64,000 nt of DNA, taken from the NCBI RefSeq assembly GCF_900095695.1, contig NZ_FMIQ01000006.1, positions 124,001-188,000 on the forward strand, in the 5' to 3' direction. Of the stretch, positions 1 through 9,759 are shown in pieces; position 1 is the stretch's first letter, and each line of letters starts with the position of its first letter. This stretch comes from Hafnia alvei. GTDB taxonomy: Bacteria; Pseudomonadota; Gammaproteobacteria; Enterobacterales; Enterobacteriaceae. The position numbers were made by a program, and so were the translations under genes. Under the pieces are notes generated by a model. That model worked only from the letters and a program-made list of their open reading frames with translations. It made no database searches and was not told the DNA's origin.

Positions 1-456
1 ACGCCGCACGATCGCCAGCAAATTGTGCTCAAACAGCCGGCCGGACTGGGGCAAACGCAGCGGGTTAATTTGTCGCAGCGTGCCGTATTGGGCGCAACCG
101 GCACCGATGTGAATACCCAACTGTTGCTCACGCTGCACACCACGGATTTGAACGAGGCGAAAGGCTGGCTGCCGGGGGGGCAACTGCACACCGATTTGAT
201 GGTTTTACTGCGGGTTTATCTAGGATGGCGCTGCAATGCACGGCTGAAGCTGGTGCTGCCGACCACCATGTTGCCGCCGCCGGTACTCGGTAAAACGCCG
301 ATTCAGCTTGGTTTAACCGGTTTGTTAGGCCTGCATGCCGCCGCTCCTGCGGCTTTAGCGTTACCCAACGAGATCACGGTTAACTTGGGGCATTATCAAG
401 GATTACAGCCGAATACGGCGAACAGAGAGGTTAAGCATGTCAATTTTCGCTTCTAA
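1..456 (+). CDS. tssG: TssG, T6SS baseplate subunit (C-terminal part)
   Basis: Last 151 codons of TssG (ImpH/VasB), a component of the type VI secretion baseplate wedge with TssE, TssF and TssK. The frame is open to the left edge of the window, so the true start lies outside; the GTG at 25 is internal. The C-terminal segment ending LGHYQGLQPN matches the usual end of the family. It overlaps tssJ by 20 nt and leads a co-directional run tssG-tssJ-tssE-tagA-like, a normal T6SS gene neighbourhood. Family assignment rests on C-terminal similarity plus context. Confidence 0.85.
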   Translation, partial: TPHDRQQIVLKQPAGLGQTQRVNLSQRAVLGATGTDVNTQLLLTLHTTDLNEAKGWLPGGQLHTDLMVLLRVYLGWRCNARLKLVLPTTMLPPPVLGKTPIQLGLTGLLGLHAAAPAALALPNEITVNLGHYQGLQPNTANREVKHVNFRF

Positions 457-985
457 GCCCCGTACATTGCAGGCGACAGCGATGGCGTTGTCCGTGTTGT
501 TGCTCGCAGGTTGCGGCTTGACGCAGAGCGTCGCAGACGGTACAGCATCGGTGACTAAATCGATATTTTACAAAAAGATAAAAACGCTGCATCTGGATTT
601 CAGCGCCCGCGAGGCGCTTAACACCGACGCGAAGGATATGAGTGCGCTGTCTGTGCCGACGCTGGTACGGGTTTATCAATTGCGTGATAGCAAAGCGTTC
701 GAACAGCTGGATTATCAAAGCCTGCTGGTAGACGGCGATGCAAGCCTTAAAGCGGATTTGCTCAGCGAGCGTGAAGTGGTGGTGAAACCGGGCACCGGCG
801 CGTCGTTGAATATGCCGATGGAAAAAGACGCCAAGTTTGTGGCGGTTGTTGGGTTATTCCGTATGCCGGATATGCAGAAAAATAGCTGGCGGTTGGTTAT
901 CGACCGCGAGGATTTGTTGCCCGATGATCCACGAATTATCGAGCTGAGAAATAACGCCCTTAGCCTTAAACCGGTGAAGGATTAG
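437..985 (+). CDS. tssJ: TssJ, T6SS outer-membrane lipoprotein
   Basis: 182-aa lipoprotein of the T6SS membrane complex. In the family, TssJ sits on the inner face of the outer membrane and contacts TssM in the periplasm. A hydrophobic signal (about residues 11-23) is followed by the lipobox LLAGC with Cys26 as the predicted lipidated residue. The rest is the expected small beta-sandwich, with the family-like SLLVDGDASLKADLL and RVYQLRD segments. The start lies inside tssG (20-nt overlap), implying translational coupling, and tssE begins 3 nt after the stop. Confidence 0.92.
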   Translation: MSIFASKPRTLQATAMALSVLLLAGCGLTQSVADGTASVTKSIFYKKIKTLHLDFSAREALNTDAKDMSALSVPTLVRVYQLRDSKAFEQLDYQSLLVDGDASLKADLLSEREVVVKPGTGASLNMPMEKDAKFVAVVGLFRMPDMQKNSWRLVIDREDLLPDDPRIIELRNNALSLKPVKD

Positions 986-988
986 GCC

Positions 989-1426
989 ATGACCTCTCAA
1001 AATCCTTCATTGTATGAAATGCTGACGCTGAACTTTGGCGGCGAGCTGGATTTGCAGCGGGTGAGCGAGCGTGACCAGGTGATTTTATCGGTGCTCGATA
1101 ACATGCAGCGCATTCTTAATAGCCGCGCTGGCACCTTGGCGCATTTACCCGACTATGGCCTGCCCGATATGAGCCAGATCCTACAAGGCATGCCGGGCTC
1201 AGCGCATGGATTGCTTTCGCTGCTGTCGGCGACGTTATTAAAGTATGAACCGCGCCTTGAAAGCCTGTCGATTACGCTGCTGCCCCAAACGCGCAGCGGT
1301 CATTTGGAATACACCCTCGAGGCTCAGTTAAAAGAACTGGGTCTGGTGCGCTTCGGCACGGAGTTTGCGCCCGAGGGTAAAGTATTGGTGCGCCATCTCA
1401 AACAGCAGCAGTTTGTTTCCGCTTAG
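989..1426 (+). CDS. tssE: TssE, T6SS baseplate gp25-like protein
   Basis: 145-aa gp25-like wedge protein that helps nucleate the contractile sheath on the T6SS baseplate. The N-terminal SLYEMLTLNFGG segment, the central NSRAGTLAHLPDYGLPD motif and the C-terminal LEAQLKE region are characteristic of TssE. The length is normal. It lies 3 nt after tssJ and 33 nt before the next T6SS gene on the same strand, so probably in the same transcript. Confidence 0.92.
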   Translation: MTSQNPSLYEMLTLNFGGELDLQRVSERDQVILSVLDNMQRILNSRAGTLAHLPDYGLPDMSQILQGMPGSAHGLLSLLSATLLKYEPRLESLSITLLPQTRSGHLEYTLEAQLKELGLVRFGTEFAPEGKVLVRHLKQQQFVSA

Positions 1427-1459
1427 TTTTTCTTTCTTTTTACGGAGCTTCACTTACGC

Positions 1460-2827
1460 ATGGCTTCTTTCTCCGAACAACATTTACGTACCGGCGGCGA
1501 TCCGCGCACGCTGAGCGAATTTACCGCACTGCGCGATGAGCTGAGTAAGCTTACGCACCCTGCGCGTCCTGACGTCGATTGGCAAAAAGTGGAGCAGCTG
1601 TGTCTGGGACTTTTTCGCCAAAACGGGGTTGAGCTGCAAACGACCGCTTATTACACGCTGGCACGCGCGCATCGTGCGGGATTGGCGGGCATTGAAGAGG
1701 GGTTGGTGCTTGTCGATGGATTATTGACGCATCAGTGGCCGGTGTTTTGGCCCGCGCAAACCCATGCGCGCATGGAAATTCTGGGTTGGCTCGCCACGCG
1801 CCTGCAGCAACTGCTGCGTGGCTATGTGTTTAAGTATGGTGACTTGCCGATTATTTATCGCACCGAAACGCTGCTGGAACACCTGAGCGAAGTGCTGGCG
1901 CGTTTGGAGCTGAAGCATCTTAGCCAGTTAGATGGGTTATATCATCTGATGCATAACACCGCGCTTCGGTTGGAAAGTTTAGACGGCGATAATGCGATAC
2001 AGGGCGGAAGCACGCTGGCGGCGCGACCGTCGATGTCGATAGCTGGGCCTGAAATGCGGGATGATTCACCGCTGGTGTACGTGGTTCAGGCCGAGGCAAA
2101 GCCGGTGATCATGCGGGTGGAAAATACCGCAAGCGGTATTCAGAAAAGCCACTGGCTTGGTTTTGCAACCGGATTAATTTGCATGGCGCTGGTGGGCAGC
2201 GCGGGGCTGTGGAGCTGGAATGCATGGCATCAGGAGCCCGTGCGTAATCTGTTGTTAGCCACGGTAGAACCGTTACCGCAGCCGTTATCGCCTGCGCAGA
2301 TGAATACGCTGCGCACCGAGAAAGCCGAGAAGCTGCCTACGTTGACCAATGACATGGTGGCGGCAACGCAAAAGCAGTTGGAAAATATTAATTCATTACC
2401 CGCGCTTTGGTCGCTGAACTATGCTTCTCAGCTGGTTAAGCAGGCGCAAACGCTGTGGCCGCAAACGCCGGCGGTCGATCAGCTGGCTGCCGGATGGCTG
2501 CTCAATTTGAACGCGCAGGCGGCGGCCAGTGATACGCTTGATGATTGGCATTTGGCGCAAACCCGTTTGCAACAGCTGGCCAATAAGCTCAATGGATTAG
2601 ACGAGCAGCGGGGGAAATATATGACCGTTTCGGAGTTGAAATCGTCGATTTTTGCTATTCAACAGCCGCTGGTGAAATCACCGCCGTTGGAGGAGCTGCT
2701 GCGGCAGTTATCTGAACAGCAAAACGCCGGAACAGTTTCTCCGGCGTTGGTTCGGCAGATCGATAACCGTTTTAAACAGCTGCAAAGTCGTTATATGTTG
2801 CTGATGATGGAACCGAGGTCGTTGTAG
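1460..2827 (+). CDS. TagA/TssA-like T6SS protein (ImpA_N + VasL)
   Basis: 455-aa protein with an ImpA_N domain (about residues 10-175), one transmembrane helix (about 231-252) and a C-terminal VasL-type helical region. This architecture matches the membrane-anchored TagA class of TssA-like proteins, which stop and hold the distal end of the T6SS sheath at the opposite membrane, rather than the cytoplasmic TssA that caps the growing tail. A ribosome-binding site (ACGGAG) precedes the ATG. It is the last T6SS gene here and is followed by a terminator hairpin. Whether it acts as TagA or as another TssA variant cannot be decided from sequence alone. Confidence 0.8.
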   Translation: MASFSEQHLRTGGDPRTLSEFTALRDELSKLTHPARPDVDWQKVEQLCLGLFRQNGVELQTTAYYTLARAHRAGLAGIEEGLVLVDGLLTHQWPVFWPAQTHARMEILGWLATRLQQLLRGYVFKYGDLPIIYRTETLLEHLSEVLARLELKHLSQLDGLYHLMHNTALRLESLDGDNAIQGGSTLAARPSMSIAGPEMRDDSPLVYVVQAEAKPVIMRVENTASGIQKSHWLGFATGLICMALVGSAGLWSWNAWHQEPVRNLLLATVEPLPQPLSPAQMNTLRTEKAEKLPTLTNDMVAATQKQLENINSLPALWSLNYASQLVKQAQTLWPQTPAVDQLAAGWLLNLNAQAAASDTLDDWHLAQTRLQQLANKLNGLDEQRGKYMTVSELKSSIFAIQQPLVKSPPLEELLRQLSEQQNAGTVSPALVRQIDNRFKQLQSRYMLLMMEPRSL

Positions 2828-2835
2828 GTTTTCAG

Positions 2836-2864
2836 CGGGCAACGCCTTTTTTCGGTGTTGCCCG
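2836..2864 (+). terminator. Rho-independent terminator after the T6SS operon
   Basis: CGGGCAAC...GTTGCCCG stem-loop followed by TGGTTTTT. It lies between the convergent T6SS run and the MscS-family gene. The T-run favours termination of the plus-strand T6SS transcript. Confidence 0.75.
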
Positions 2865-2870
2865 TGGTTT

Positions 2871-5261
2871 TTACTCTTCTGTTAGCGCCGCAGATGGCGC
2901 TCTTTCAATTACCATCGTCTGGCTTTGACTCAGACTGATGCCTGCCGCTCTGAGTCTTTTCAAAATCTCATACAGTAAATCACTCTTGGTACCGCTCACC
3001 ACGCGAGGGCTCGCCACATAGCCCGTGACGCTGAGCACAATGCCGTTTGGCCCCAATTCTTTGAAGCTCACCGACGGCGCGGGCGCCGGCTGTATGGCAA
3101 CATGCTGGTGATAGGCGTCGAGCAGCAGCGTGCGCGTTTGCTCAGGATCGATATCCAACGGGAAGGTGAGCGCAATCGTCACCACGCCTTGCGCATTACC
3201 CATGGTGGCATTGCGAACGTTTTGTGAAATCAACTGGGAGTTGGGCACAATTACGGTGGAACGATCGCTGAGCTGGATTTCGGTGGCACGGACGTTGATG
3301 CGGCGAATATCGCCCTCAACGCCGCTGATACTGATTAAATCACCAACTTTGACCGGACGCTCGGTGAGCAAAATCAGGCCGGAGATAAAGTTTTTTACGA
3401 TCTCCTGCAAACCAAAACCGATACCGACCGATAGGGCACTGACGATCCACGCCAGCTTATTCCACTCAATGCCCAGCGTAGAGAGCGTGAGTAAGATAAT
3501 CAGCACGTAGCCGACGTTGGTGAACAACGTCACTAATGAGGCACGCATGCCGCGATCCATCATGGTTTTTGGCAGGAAATCGTTATCTAGCCAACGGCGC
3601 GCGGTGCGTAGAATGTACCAGCCAATAACCAAGCACAGCACGGCATTGAGGGCGTGTGCCGGGATAATCGTGACGCCGCCTAACCCTTTGCCGCGCCAAA
3701 TTTCGACGACTTTTTGTAGCAGGGCGAGCGGCGTGGTCGAACCGTAGGTTCCGCTCAGCAGCGCGGTCACCGCAAACAGTACCAACATCGTTTTGCCAAC
3801 CGCGGCGAACAGCGTAGCGGCTAGCGAGAGATGGCGGTCGCTTAGGCTGAGCGTGTTTTTGAGTATTTTTCCTGACGGGTTGCTGGGTGTGAATATGCTT
3901 TCGCATAGGTCAGTCATCAGATGAATCAGCAGATACAAGCAGGCCAACACCAGCCATACCCAGATCAGTTCATAGGTGAGGAAGCGGGCCAGCAGAATGT
4001 AGCCTGTGAGCAGGGCGATAATAATGGCAAACGACGTGGCGCTGATCGCCAGATGAATGAATCCGGCCAGCGCCGAACGTGCGCTCGGCTGTTCGTTATT
4101 GGTGCTTCGTCCGTGGCGCAGTCGGGTGACGCGTACCGCCATGAAAATCGCAATCAGCGCCACCAGCAGTGATAATAATCCGCTGCAAAAGACCGTGGCG
4201 GCGATGCTGGCGCCCACCAGATTATTGAGTTGTTCAAGAATGCTGAAAATAAAAACGGCGGTAGCAATAAGGATCGGAAAAGGCGCTAAGGCTTTGGCCG
4301 CGTTATCGGAAATGTTTGGCAACCGCCAAGAGGGATGGCGATTGGATAATAATGCGCTACCCAGTCCGGCAATCAGGCTAGAAAAGATGGTTAACCGCAC
4401 CAGCGTGTGCGCAAATTCGAGCAGCATCGGCGACGTGTCGGGCAAGCGAATGAACAGATAGCATAGGAAGTGGGCGCTAGTACCGAGCATCACGGCGGTG
4501 AGTACGGTGGTGCTGAAGGCGAGTACGCTACGGCGTAGGCGCCCTTCGGGTAACCACCGTTGCATCATGGCGCTGACCGGTTTATCCAACACGGCATGGC
4601 TGAAGACGCCAAAGGCCAGCGCCAGCAAGATATAAAACACCGATCCTGCTTTCCAGCCGGGTTGCCAAGCGTTGTCCCAAGCGTTGGCTAGCTGTTGATT
4701 AAAATCGCTGAACTTATCTAGATCGTGATTCTGTGATGAAAGAATCGGAGACCAAAAGCTTTGTCCTAGAATGGTGCCTGAATTAAGCGCGATCTGAGAT
4801 TTTAACGCCGAGCGGCGCAGGTTATTAATTTGGGTGGAGAGATTAGCGGCATTGGTTTTTACCGTATTAACTTGTTCAATTTGTTTATCTAGCTGGGTTT
4901 TAGTGCGGTTCAGCGCTGTTCTTTGCTGGGTAACCACTGGCGTTTCATCGGCGGATTTGGGGCCGAGTACGTCAAGCTGAGCCTGTATTTGTGCGATTTC
5001 TGGGGTGAGTTCGGCGGCCTTGGCGTCGGCCTCTTCAGCCAGTTGCAGCGTTTCACTGTTGAGTTGACCGAGTAGTTTTTCGTGCTGGGCGTTAGCAACC
5101 TGTTGCTTGATGGTATCAAGTTTTTTCTGCAAGACGCCGCTGTCTACATGCGTACTCGCTGTAACCTGCTGTGTACTGCTGCTAGCGGCATGGCTCATGA
5201 GCGGCGTTGTTAGCAACATAACCAACAGCGCGTAGGTTTTTAGCATTTTCAGCATGTACAA
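2871..5261 (-). CDS. Large MscS-family mechanosensitive channel (DUF3772)
   Basis: 796-aa inner-membrane channel of the large MscS class, expected to release solutes on hypo-osmotic shock. An N-terminal signal peptide (ends near SHA) precedes a periplasmic coiled-coil DUF3772 region (about residues 30-200, with QVANAQHEKL and TQLDKQIEQV heptads). Many transmembrane helices follow, then the MscS core: GIGFGLQEIVKNFISGL near residue 614 is the pore-lining helix, followed by the beta domain (VKVGDLISISGVEGDIRRI). The ATG at the third codon is an equally good start. It is a separate transcription unit from the downstream-lying T6SS genes. Confidence 0.88.
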   Translation of the reverse strand: MYMLKMLKTYALLVMLLTTPLMSHAASSSTQQVTASTHVDSGVLQKKLDTIKQQVANAQHEKLLGQLNSETLQLAEEADAKAAELTPEIAQIQAQLDVLGPKSADETPVVTQQRTALNRTKTQLDKQIEQVNTVKTNAANLSTQINNLRRSALKSQIALNSGTILGQSFWSPILSSQNHDLDKFSDFNQQLANAWDNAWQPGWKAGSVFYILLALAFGVFSHAVLDKPVSAMMQRWLPEGRLRRSVLAFSTTVLTAVMLGTSAHFLCYLFIRLPDTSPMLLEFAHTLVRLTIFSSLIAGLGSALLSNRHPSWRLPNISDNAAKALAPFPILIATAVFIFSILEQLNNLVGASIAATVFCSGLLSLLVALIAIFMAVRVTRLRHGRSTNNEQPSARSALAGFIHLAISATSFAIIIALLTGYILLARFLTYELIWVWLVLACLYLLIHLMTDLCESIFTPSNPSGKILKNTLSLSDRHLSLAATLFAAVGKTMLVLFAVTALLSGTYGSTTPLALLQKVVEIWRGKGLGGVTIIPAHALNAVLCLVIGWYILRTARRWLDNDFLPKTMMDRGMRASLVTLFTNVGYVLIILLTLSTLGIEWNKLAWIVSALSVGIGFGLQEIVKNFISGLILLTERPVKVGDLISISGVEGDIRRINVRATEIQLSDRSTVIVPNSQLISQNVRNATMGNAQGVVTIALTFPLDIDPEQTRTLLLDAYHQHVAIQPAPAPSVSFKELGPNGIVLSVTGYVASPRVVSGTKSDLLYEILKRLRAAGISLSQSQTMVIERAPSAALTEE

Positions 5262-5429
5262 AGGATCTCATTTAGGCATTTTTATGATAACTATTCGTTA
5301 ATTATAGAGAAAATAGTAGGCGTTTTGTGAATCATTTTGTGAACCCGTTTACATGTGAGGTAGCAACGGGGCGAATACGCGGCAGCAAAGAGAGACTTTG
5401 TTGCCGCTATTTATTGATGACGTGTTTGC

Positions 5430-6920
5430 TTATGACTTGCGCGATGTGGCTTCGGCTCGGTATCCACCGCCGAGTGATTTGATGAGGTTGATGTCTGCGT
5501 CTATCCAACGGCCGTGCAGTTCGATCAGCTTGGTTTGCTCTGCCAGCAGCGGCAGCTTGGCTTTTGCCACGTTAACCCCGCTGATGACGCCAGCTTGAAA
5601 GCGCATTTGGGTGAGCGACCAGATTTTTTGGTCTCCGGTCACCACTTCGGTTTGGTGGGCACTTTGGGCGGCGAGGGTTTGTAGCTGAGTAATGCCCTTG
5701 GTGACATCAGTAATGGCATTCACTACCGCTTTGTTGTAGCTGGCGATATTCAGGTTGCTGTCGCTTTGTACAATGCTGAGATTGGCGTTAAGGCGTCCAC
5801 CATCGAAAATAGGCAGCGTTAAGCCGAATATGCCGCCCATTTGCTGGGCGGAACCACGAAACAGATCGCTGAGGTGTAGCGCATCGTTCTGTAAGAACCC
5901 CATCAGGTTGATATTCGGATAAAACGCGGCTTTGGCTGCATCGACTTGGCTTAATGACGCGTCGATATACCAGTGCGCGGCTTGCAAATCGGGGCGGCGA
6001 GCCAGTAATTCGTAGCTTAAATTCTGCGGTAGGGTGCTAATGACGTCAGGTAACGGCACCGTTTTAAGCGCCGGTAACGGCGTTTTTAGCCCGACAAGCG
6101 CCTGCAAATTTGCCCGTAACAAGAGCAAATTGCCGCGCGATGCATCGATTTGTTCATCGATTTTGGTAAATTGCGTTTCGGTCTCGGTCTGTTCGAGCGA
6201 AGAGATAATGCCTTGGTCGTAAAGCTTGCGATCCGTATCGGCGATGATGGCCTCTTGCGCTTTGACCTCAATGAGCGTGGCCTGTAGTGCTTTGACGGTT
6301 TGAATATCCCAATAGATTTGGGTTACGGCGGAGGAAACCAGCAGTTCACTCTCAGCCAGTTCCGCCTGTCGTGCTTTGTAAACGCCGAGAGCAGATTGGA
6401 CCTGAGCGCGATTTTTCCCCCATAAATCCAGATCGTAGCTGGCCTGCAAACCAAAGGTGCCGTTGGTATACCACGGTCCCGTGGTGCCGGTGGCCGGATC
6501 GTCAAGGGCAAAAGGCCCCATCACACCTTCAGCCGACATTTTCTGGCGTTCAACGTCGGCACCGAAATTCACGATGGGTAAATCATCGGCGCGTGCCCGA
6601 TCGGTTTGCGCTTTGGCTATTTCTACGCGTTGACGAACCACGGCAAGCGTGGGGGAGTCGGCAAGCGCTTGCTCAACCAGTTGGTTGAGCTGAGGGTTAT
6701 GATAATTTTGCCACCAGTGGCTTCCCGGCCATGCACGCCGTGCCCCGGCGGGGGCATCGTTGATGTGTATTTGGCTGAGGTCGGTTTGCGGCAGAGGTGC
6801 TTTATCTGAGTGGATCATCGCGCAGCCGCCGATGGCTAAAGATACAGCGATAAGCAAACTGGCACGTAATAGCGAGTGGCTTGGAATAATAGACGGGCTT
6901 TTTTTATTTGTTTTATTCAT
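5430..6920 (-). CDS. RND/MFS efflux outer-membrane lipoprotein (NodT/MdtP family)
   Basis: 496-aa TolC-like outer membrane factor. The lipobox AIGGC gives Cys33 as lipidated residue. The two repeated TolC-type halves are visible, each with a beta/alpha-barrel signature (SYDLDLWGKNRAQVQSALG and GLTLPIFDGGRLNANL). The SYELLARRPDLQAAHWYIDASL stretch and the end NLIKSLGGGY resemble E. coli MdtP closely. In E. coli, MdtP works with MdtN and MdtO, but no membrane-fusion or pump gene is adjacent here, so the partner must be encoded elsewhere. 'MdtP-like' describes family, not proven function. Confidence 0.88.
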   Translation of the reverse strand: MNKTNKKSPSIIPSHSLLRASLLIAVSLAIGGCAMIHSDKAPLPQTDLSQIHINDAPAGARRAWPGSHWWQNYHNPQLNQLVEQALADSPTLAVVRQRVEIAKAQTDRARADDLPIVNFGADVERQKMSAEGVMGPFALDDPATGTTGPWYTNGTFGLQASYDLDLWGKNRAQVQSALGVYKARQAELAESELLVSSAVTQIYWDIQTVKALQATLIEVKAQEAIIADTDRKLYDQGIISSLEQTETETQFTKIDEQIDASRGNLLLLRANLQALVGLKTPLPALKTVPLPDVISTLPQNLSYELLARRPDLQAAHWYIDASLSQVDAAKAAFYPNINLMGFLQNDALHLSDLFRGSAQQMGGIFGLTLPIFDGGRLNANLSIVQSDSNLNIASYNKAVVNAITDVTKGITQLQTLAAQSAHQTEVVTGDQKIWSLTQMRFQAGVISGVNVAKAKLPLLAEQTKLIELHGRWIDADINLIKSLGGGYRAEATSRKS

Positions 6921-7290
6921 GGCTTGGCTTGAATTAATAATAATTAGGTATAATTTTATTATTAATCTAATGGTGAAGTAATAAGTGCGCGAACATTAAA
7001 GGCTTTTATTATTTTTGTTTTATGCAGTTGTGCGGATATGAGTTATTTTTTCTAAAAAACAAATATAGCGCGGTAGATTTATTCCAACTCAGTAATTATG
7101 TTTTTAATTCATATTTAAAATGAATGTATTTTTCTTTTATTTAATAAAATACCTCAATGAAATATACAACCTACCGTTAGAGAGAAAACCGATCCGTGGC
7201 ACGTCGTTAGATGCTTTCTGTGAATATTTTTGGTTGAGTGTGGATTTTTCATCCATGCTTATGGTTCGGCCTTTTTAGGGATGACTCACG
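6921..7290. promoter_or_regulatory. AT-rich divergent intergenic region
   Basis: 370 bp between the divergent efflux lipoprotein gene and amyA. It is very AT-rich and must hold both promoters. I see no coding potential and could not assign individual -10/-35 boxes with confidence. A GGGATGA Shine-Dalgarno-like stretch lies just before the amyA ATG. Confidence 0.45.
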
Positions 7291-8772
7291 ATGAAAAAAA
7301 CCACGCTGTTTCAGTTCTTTCACTGGTATTACCCGGACGGCGGGAAATTGTGGCCCGAGGTGGCTGATAAAGCCGAGTCTCTTTCTCGATTGGGGATAAG
7401 CCACGTTTGGCTTCCACCTGCGTATAAGGGGGCCAGCGGCGGCTACTCTGTGGGGTATGACTCTTATGATCTCTTCGATCTCGGCGAGTTCGACCAGAAA
7501 GGGAGCGTGCCAACTAAATACGGTGATAGGGCTGGATTAGAACATGCGGCGCAGTGTTTGCAAGCGCACGGTCTGCAGGTGCTGTTTGACGCCGTGTTGA
7601 ATCACAAGCTGGGGGCGGATGAGACAGAGCGCGTGCATGTGCGCCGCGTTGAAGAGCATAACCGCAATGATATCGATGATAGCTCTTTTGAAGCATTAGC
7701 CTACACGCGTTTCGTATTTCCCGGGCGACAGGGGAAATACTCTGAGTTTGTTTGGGATTATCGCTGTTTTAGCGGCGTGGACTATATTGAAGACCCGAAT
7801 GAAAACGGCATTTTCAAGATCATGAACGATTTCGGCGAAGAGGGCTGGAGCGATGATGTTGATAAAGAAAACGGCAATTATGATTATCTCATGGGGGCCG
7901 ATATTGAATTCCGTAATGAGGCGGTTAACGAGGAATTAAAATTCTGGGGGCGTTGGTTATTGGATTCCGTACCCTGCGATGGATTTCGTCTAGACGCGGT
8001 GAAGCATATTCCCGCGTGGTTTTATTCTCAATGGCTCGATCATCTGCGTGAGCATTCTGGCCGCGAATTATTTACCGTGGCGGAATATTGGTCACCGGAG
8101 GTTGCTGCGCTGCAGAACTATCTGCAAGAAACAGAAAACAAACTGATGCTGTTTGATTCTGTTCTGCATACCAAATTTCATCATGCGTCTAAATCGGGCA
8201 GTGATTACGATCTTTCCACGCTGTTTGCTGACACGCTGGTGGCGAGTGCGCCTGAGAATACGGTAACGCTGGTGGCGAACCATGATACTCAGCCGTTGCA
8301 GTCGCTGGAGGCGCCGGTGGAACCGTGGTTTAAGCCATTGGCGTATGCGTTAATTCTGCTGCGCGAACAGGGCGTGCCCTGCGTTTTTTATCCCGATCTG
8401 TTTGGTGCGACCTATACCGATAAAGGCGATGACGGTGAGGATTATGAAATCATCATGCCCGTTATTCCTGAGCTTGAAAAATTGATTGAAGCACGCCAGC
8501 GTTTTGCCAACGGCGCGCAGCACGATTATTTTGACGCGCCGCAGTGCGTGGCGTTTGTGCGCGATGGCACCGAGGAAGCCCCGGGCTGTGTGGTGATCAT
8601 GACCAATGGCGATGTGGCATCTAAGCATGTGCAACTGGCAGAGGGTTTGGCCGGGCGGCAGTTTTATGATTTTCTCGGCAACCATGCCGATGTGGTTACC
8701 GCAGGTGATGATGCCAGCGCTGAGTTCCCCGTATCGGCGGGGAGCGTCAGCGTTTGGGTTTTGCAGGAGTGA
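7291..8772 (+). CDS. amyA: Cytoplasmic alpha-amylase
   Basis: 493-aa GH13 enzyme that hydrolyses internal alpha-1,4 bonds of maltodextrins in the cytoplasm. There is no signal peptide; the start MKKTTLFQFFHWYYPDGGKLW matches E. coli AmyA. The conserved GH13 regions are present: DAVLNHK (region I), GFRLDAVKH with nucleophile Asp235, AEYW with acid/base Glu265, and NHD with Asp332. The length is that of the family (E. coli 495 aa). It stands alone, convergent with the pilus operon whose last gene ends 12 bp away. Confidence 0.96.
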   Translation: MKKTTLFQFFHWYYPDGGKLWPEVADKAESLSRLGISHVWLPPAYKGASGGYSVGYDSYDLFDLGEFDQKGSVPTKYGDRAGLEHAAQCLQAHGLQVLFDAVLNHKLGADETERVHVRRVEEHNRNDIDDSSFEALAYTRFVFPGRQGKYSEFVWDYRCFSGVDYIEDPNENGIFKIMNDFGEEGWSDDVDKENGNYDYLMGADIEFRNEAVNEELKFWGRWLLDSVPCDGFRLDAVKHIPAWFYSQWLDHLREHSGRELFTVAEYWSPEVAALQNYLQETENKLMLFDSVLHTKFHHASKSGSDYDLSTLFADTLVASAPENTVTLVANHDTQPLQSLEAPVEPWFKPLAYALILLREQGVPCVFYPDLFGATYTDKGDDGEDYEIIMPVIPELEKLIEARQRFANGAQHDYFDAPQCVAFVRDGTEEAPGCVVIMTNGDVASKHVQLAEGLAGRQFYDFLGNHADVVTAGDDASAEFPVSAGSVSVWVLQE

Positions 8773-8783
8773 ACGAACACGCT

Positions 8784-9758
8784 TTAAAAGGCCACGTCGA
8801 CGATCAGCGTATCGTTGTAAACGCCGGCTGGTGGCGTGTTCTGGGTAGGAAATATTTTAGCCGTGTAATTATAGGTTTTAGTCATGGTGTCAGGGCTGGT
8901 GGTGGTGGCTGCAGTGCTGCTCCAGCGCTGGCTGCCGACCGATCCCCAGCGGTTATTGCTGGTTGACTGATAGATATCGTAGCTGAGTAAATTTGCTACG
9001 CCATTAAGCATATTGCGTACGCCACCACTGGCATTTTGCCCATCACTTATTCCCACGGTATAGGTTGCGCTCTTGGTGCAAACTAAGGTGATAGTTCCTG
9101 ATTGGGTGCTAAAGCTACCCGCCACTGGCGCACTGCCGAAATTGATATCGGGCGCGGTAATGGTGGCGCAGTCGTTGGCGACGATAAGGGTGATCGGGAT
9201 AGACAGGGTATCAGAACCGGGATCGGGGATTGCGCAGATACCAATTGCGCCGACGGTACAAATACTCCAGCTGATATTAAGATTGAGGGACGCGGTATAG
9301 GTTCCAGCAGCCACTGACTGGCCAATGACAGTCTGGATGGTAAATGGGAGGTTATACTGGGTATTGCTTAATAGTGTTAGCAGCGTTGCGCTGGAAACTG
9401 CGGCTGTATCGGCAACTTGAATTTCCTTAGCCGGCGTACACGTTCGTGGAATGCAGTTTAGTTGAACGGGAATGGTATCCGTTGTGGTGCCGCTGGTTAG
9501 CAACGCTCGTGGCGTGTTAGCGGGCGTTGCGCTGGCAAAGTTGACGTTGATAAATCCCGGCGCTGCGATGTTTAGCACCGTGGTGCAGGTTAATTGAATA
9601 TTTATCGTCTGCGATTGGGACGTGGCGTTGACCACGACAGAGCTTTGAGTGCCATAATTCACTATCACAGGCTTTGTGAGCGTACAGAGAGCATGCGCAG
9701 TGGGAGAGAAAAAGAAACTAGCAACTAACGTGGTCATAACGGTGAGCAAGATCCTCAT
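8784..9758 (-). CDS. Spore-coat-U domain pilus tip adhesin (CsuE-like)
   Basis: 324 aa from the ATG at 9758, which begins a clear signal peptide (MRILLTVMTTLVASFFFSPTAHA) one base after the usher stop (TAACATG); a longer frame upstream lacks signal-peptide character. Two SCPU beta-sandwich domains are visible, each starting with a Cys near a LNIxWxxC-type or NDCATI segment and ending in the donor-strand-like YNDTLIVDVAF. A two-domain subunit at the end of an archaic chaperone-usher operon corresponds to the tip adhesin CsuE of Acinetobacter, which mediates abiotic surface attachment. Confidence 0.85.
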   Translation of the reverse strand: MRILLTVMTTLVASFFFSPTAHALCTLTKPVIVNYGTQSSVVVNATSQSQTINIQLTCTTVLNIAAPGFINVNFASATPANTPRALLTSGTTTDTIPVQLNCIPRTCTPAKEIQVADTAAVSSATLLTLLSNTQYNLPFTIQTVIGQSVAAGTYTASLNLNISWSICTVGAIGICAIPDPGSDTLSIPITLIVANDCATITAPDINFGSAPVAGSFSTQSGTITLVCTKSATYTVGISDGQNASGGVRNMLNGVANLLSYDIYQSTSNNRWGSVGSQRWSSTAATTTSPDTMTKTYNYTAKIFPTQNTPPAGVYNDTLIVDVAF

Positions 9759-9759
9759 G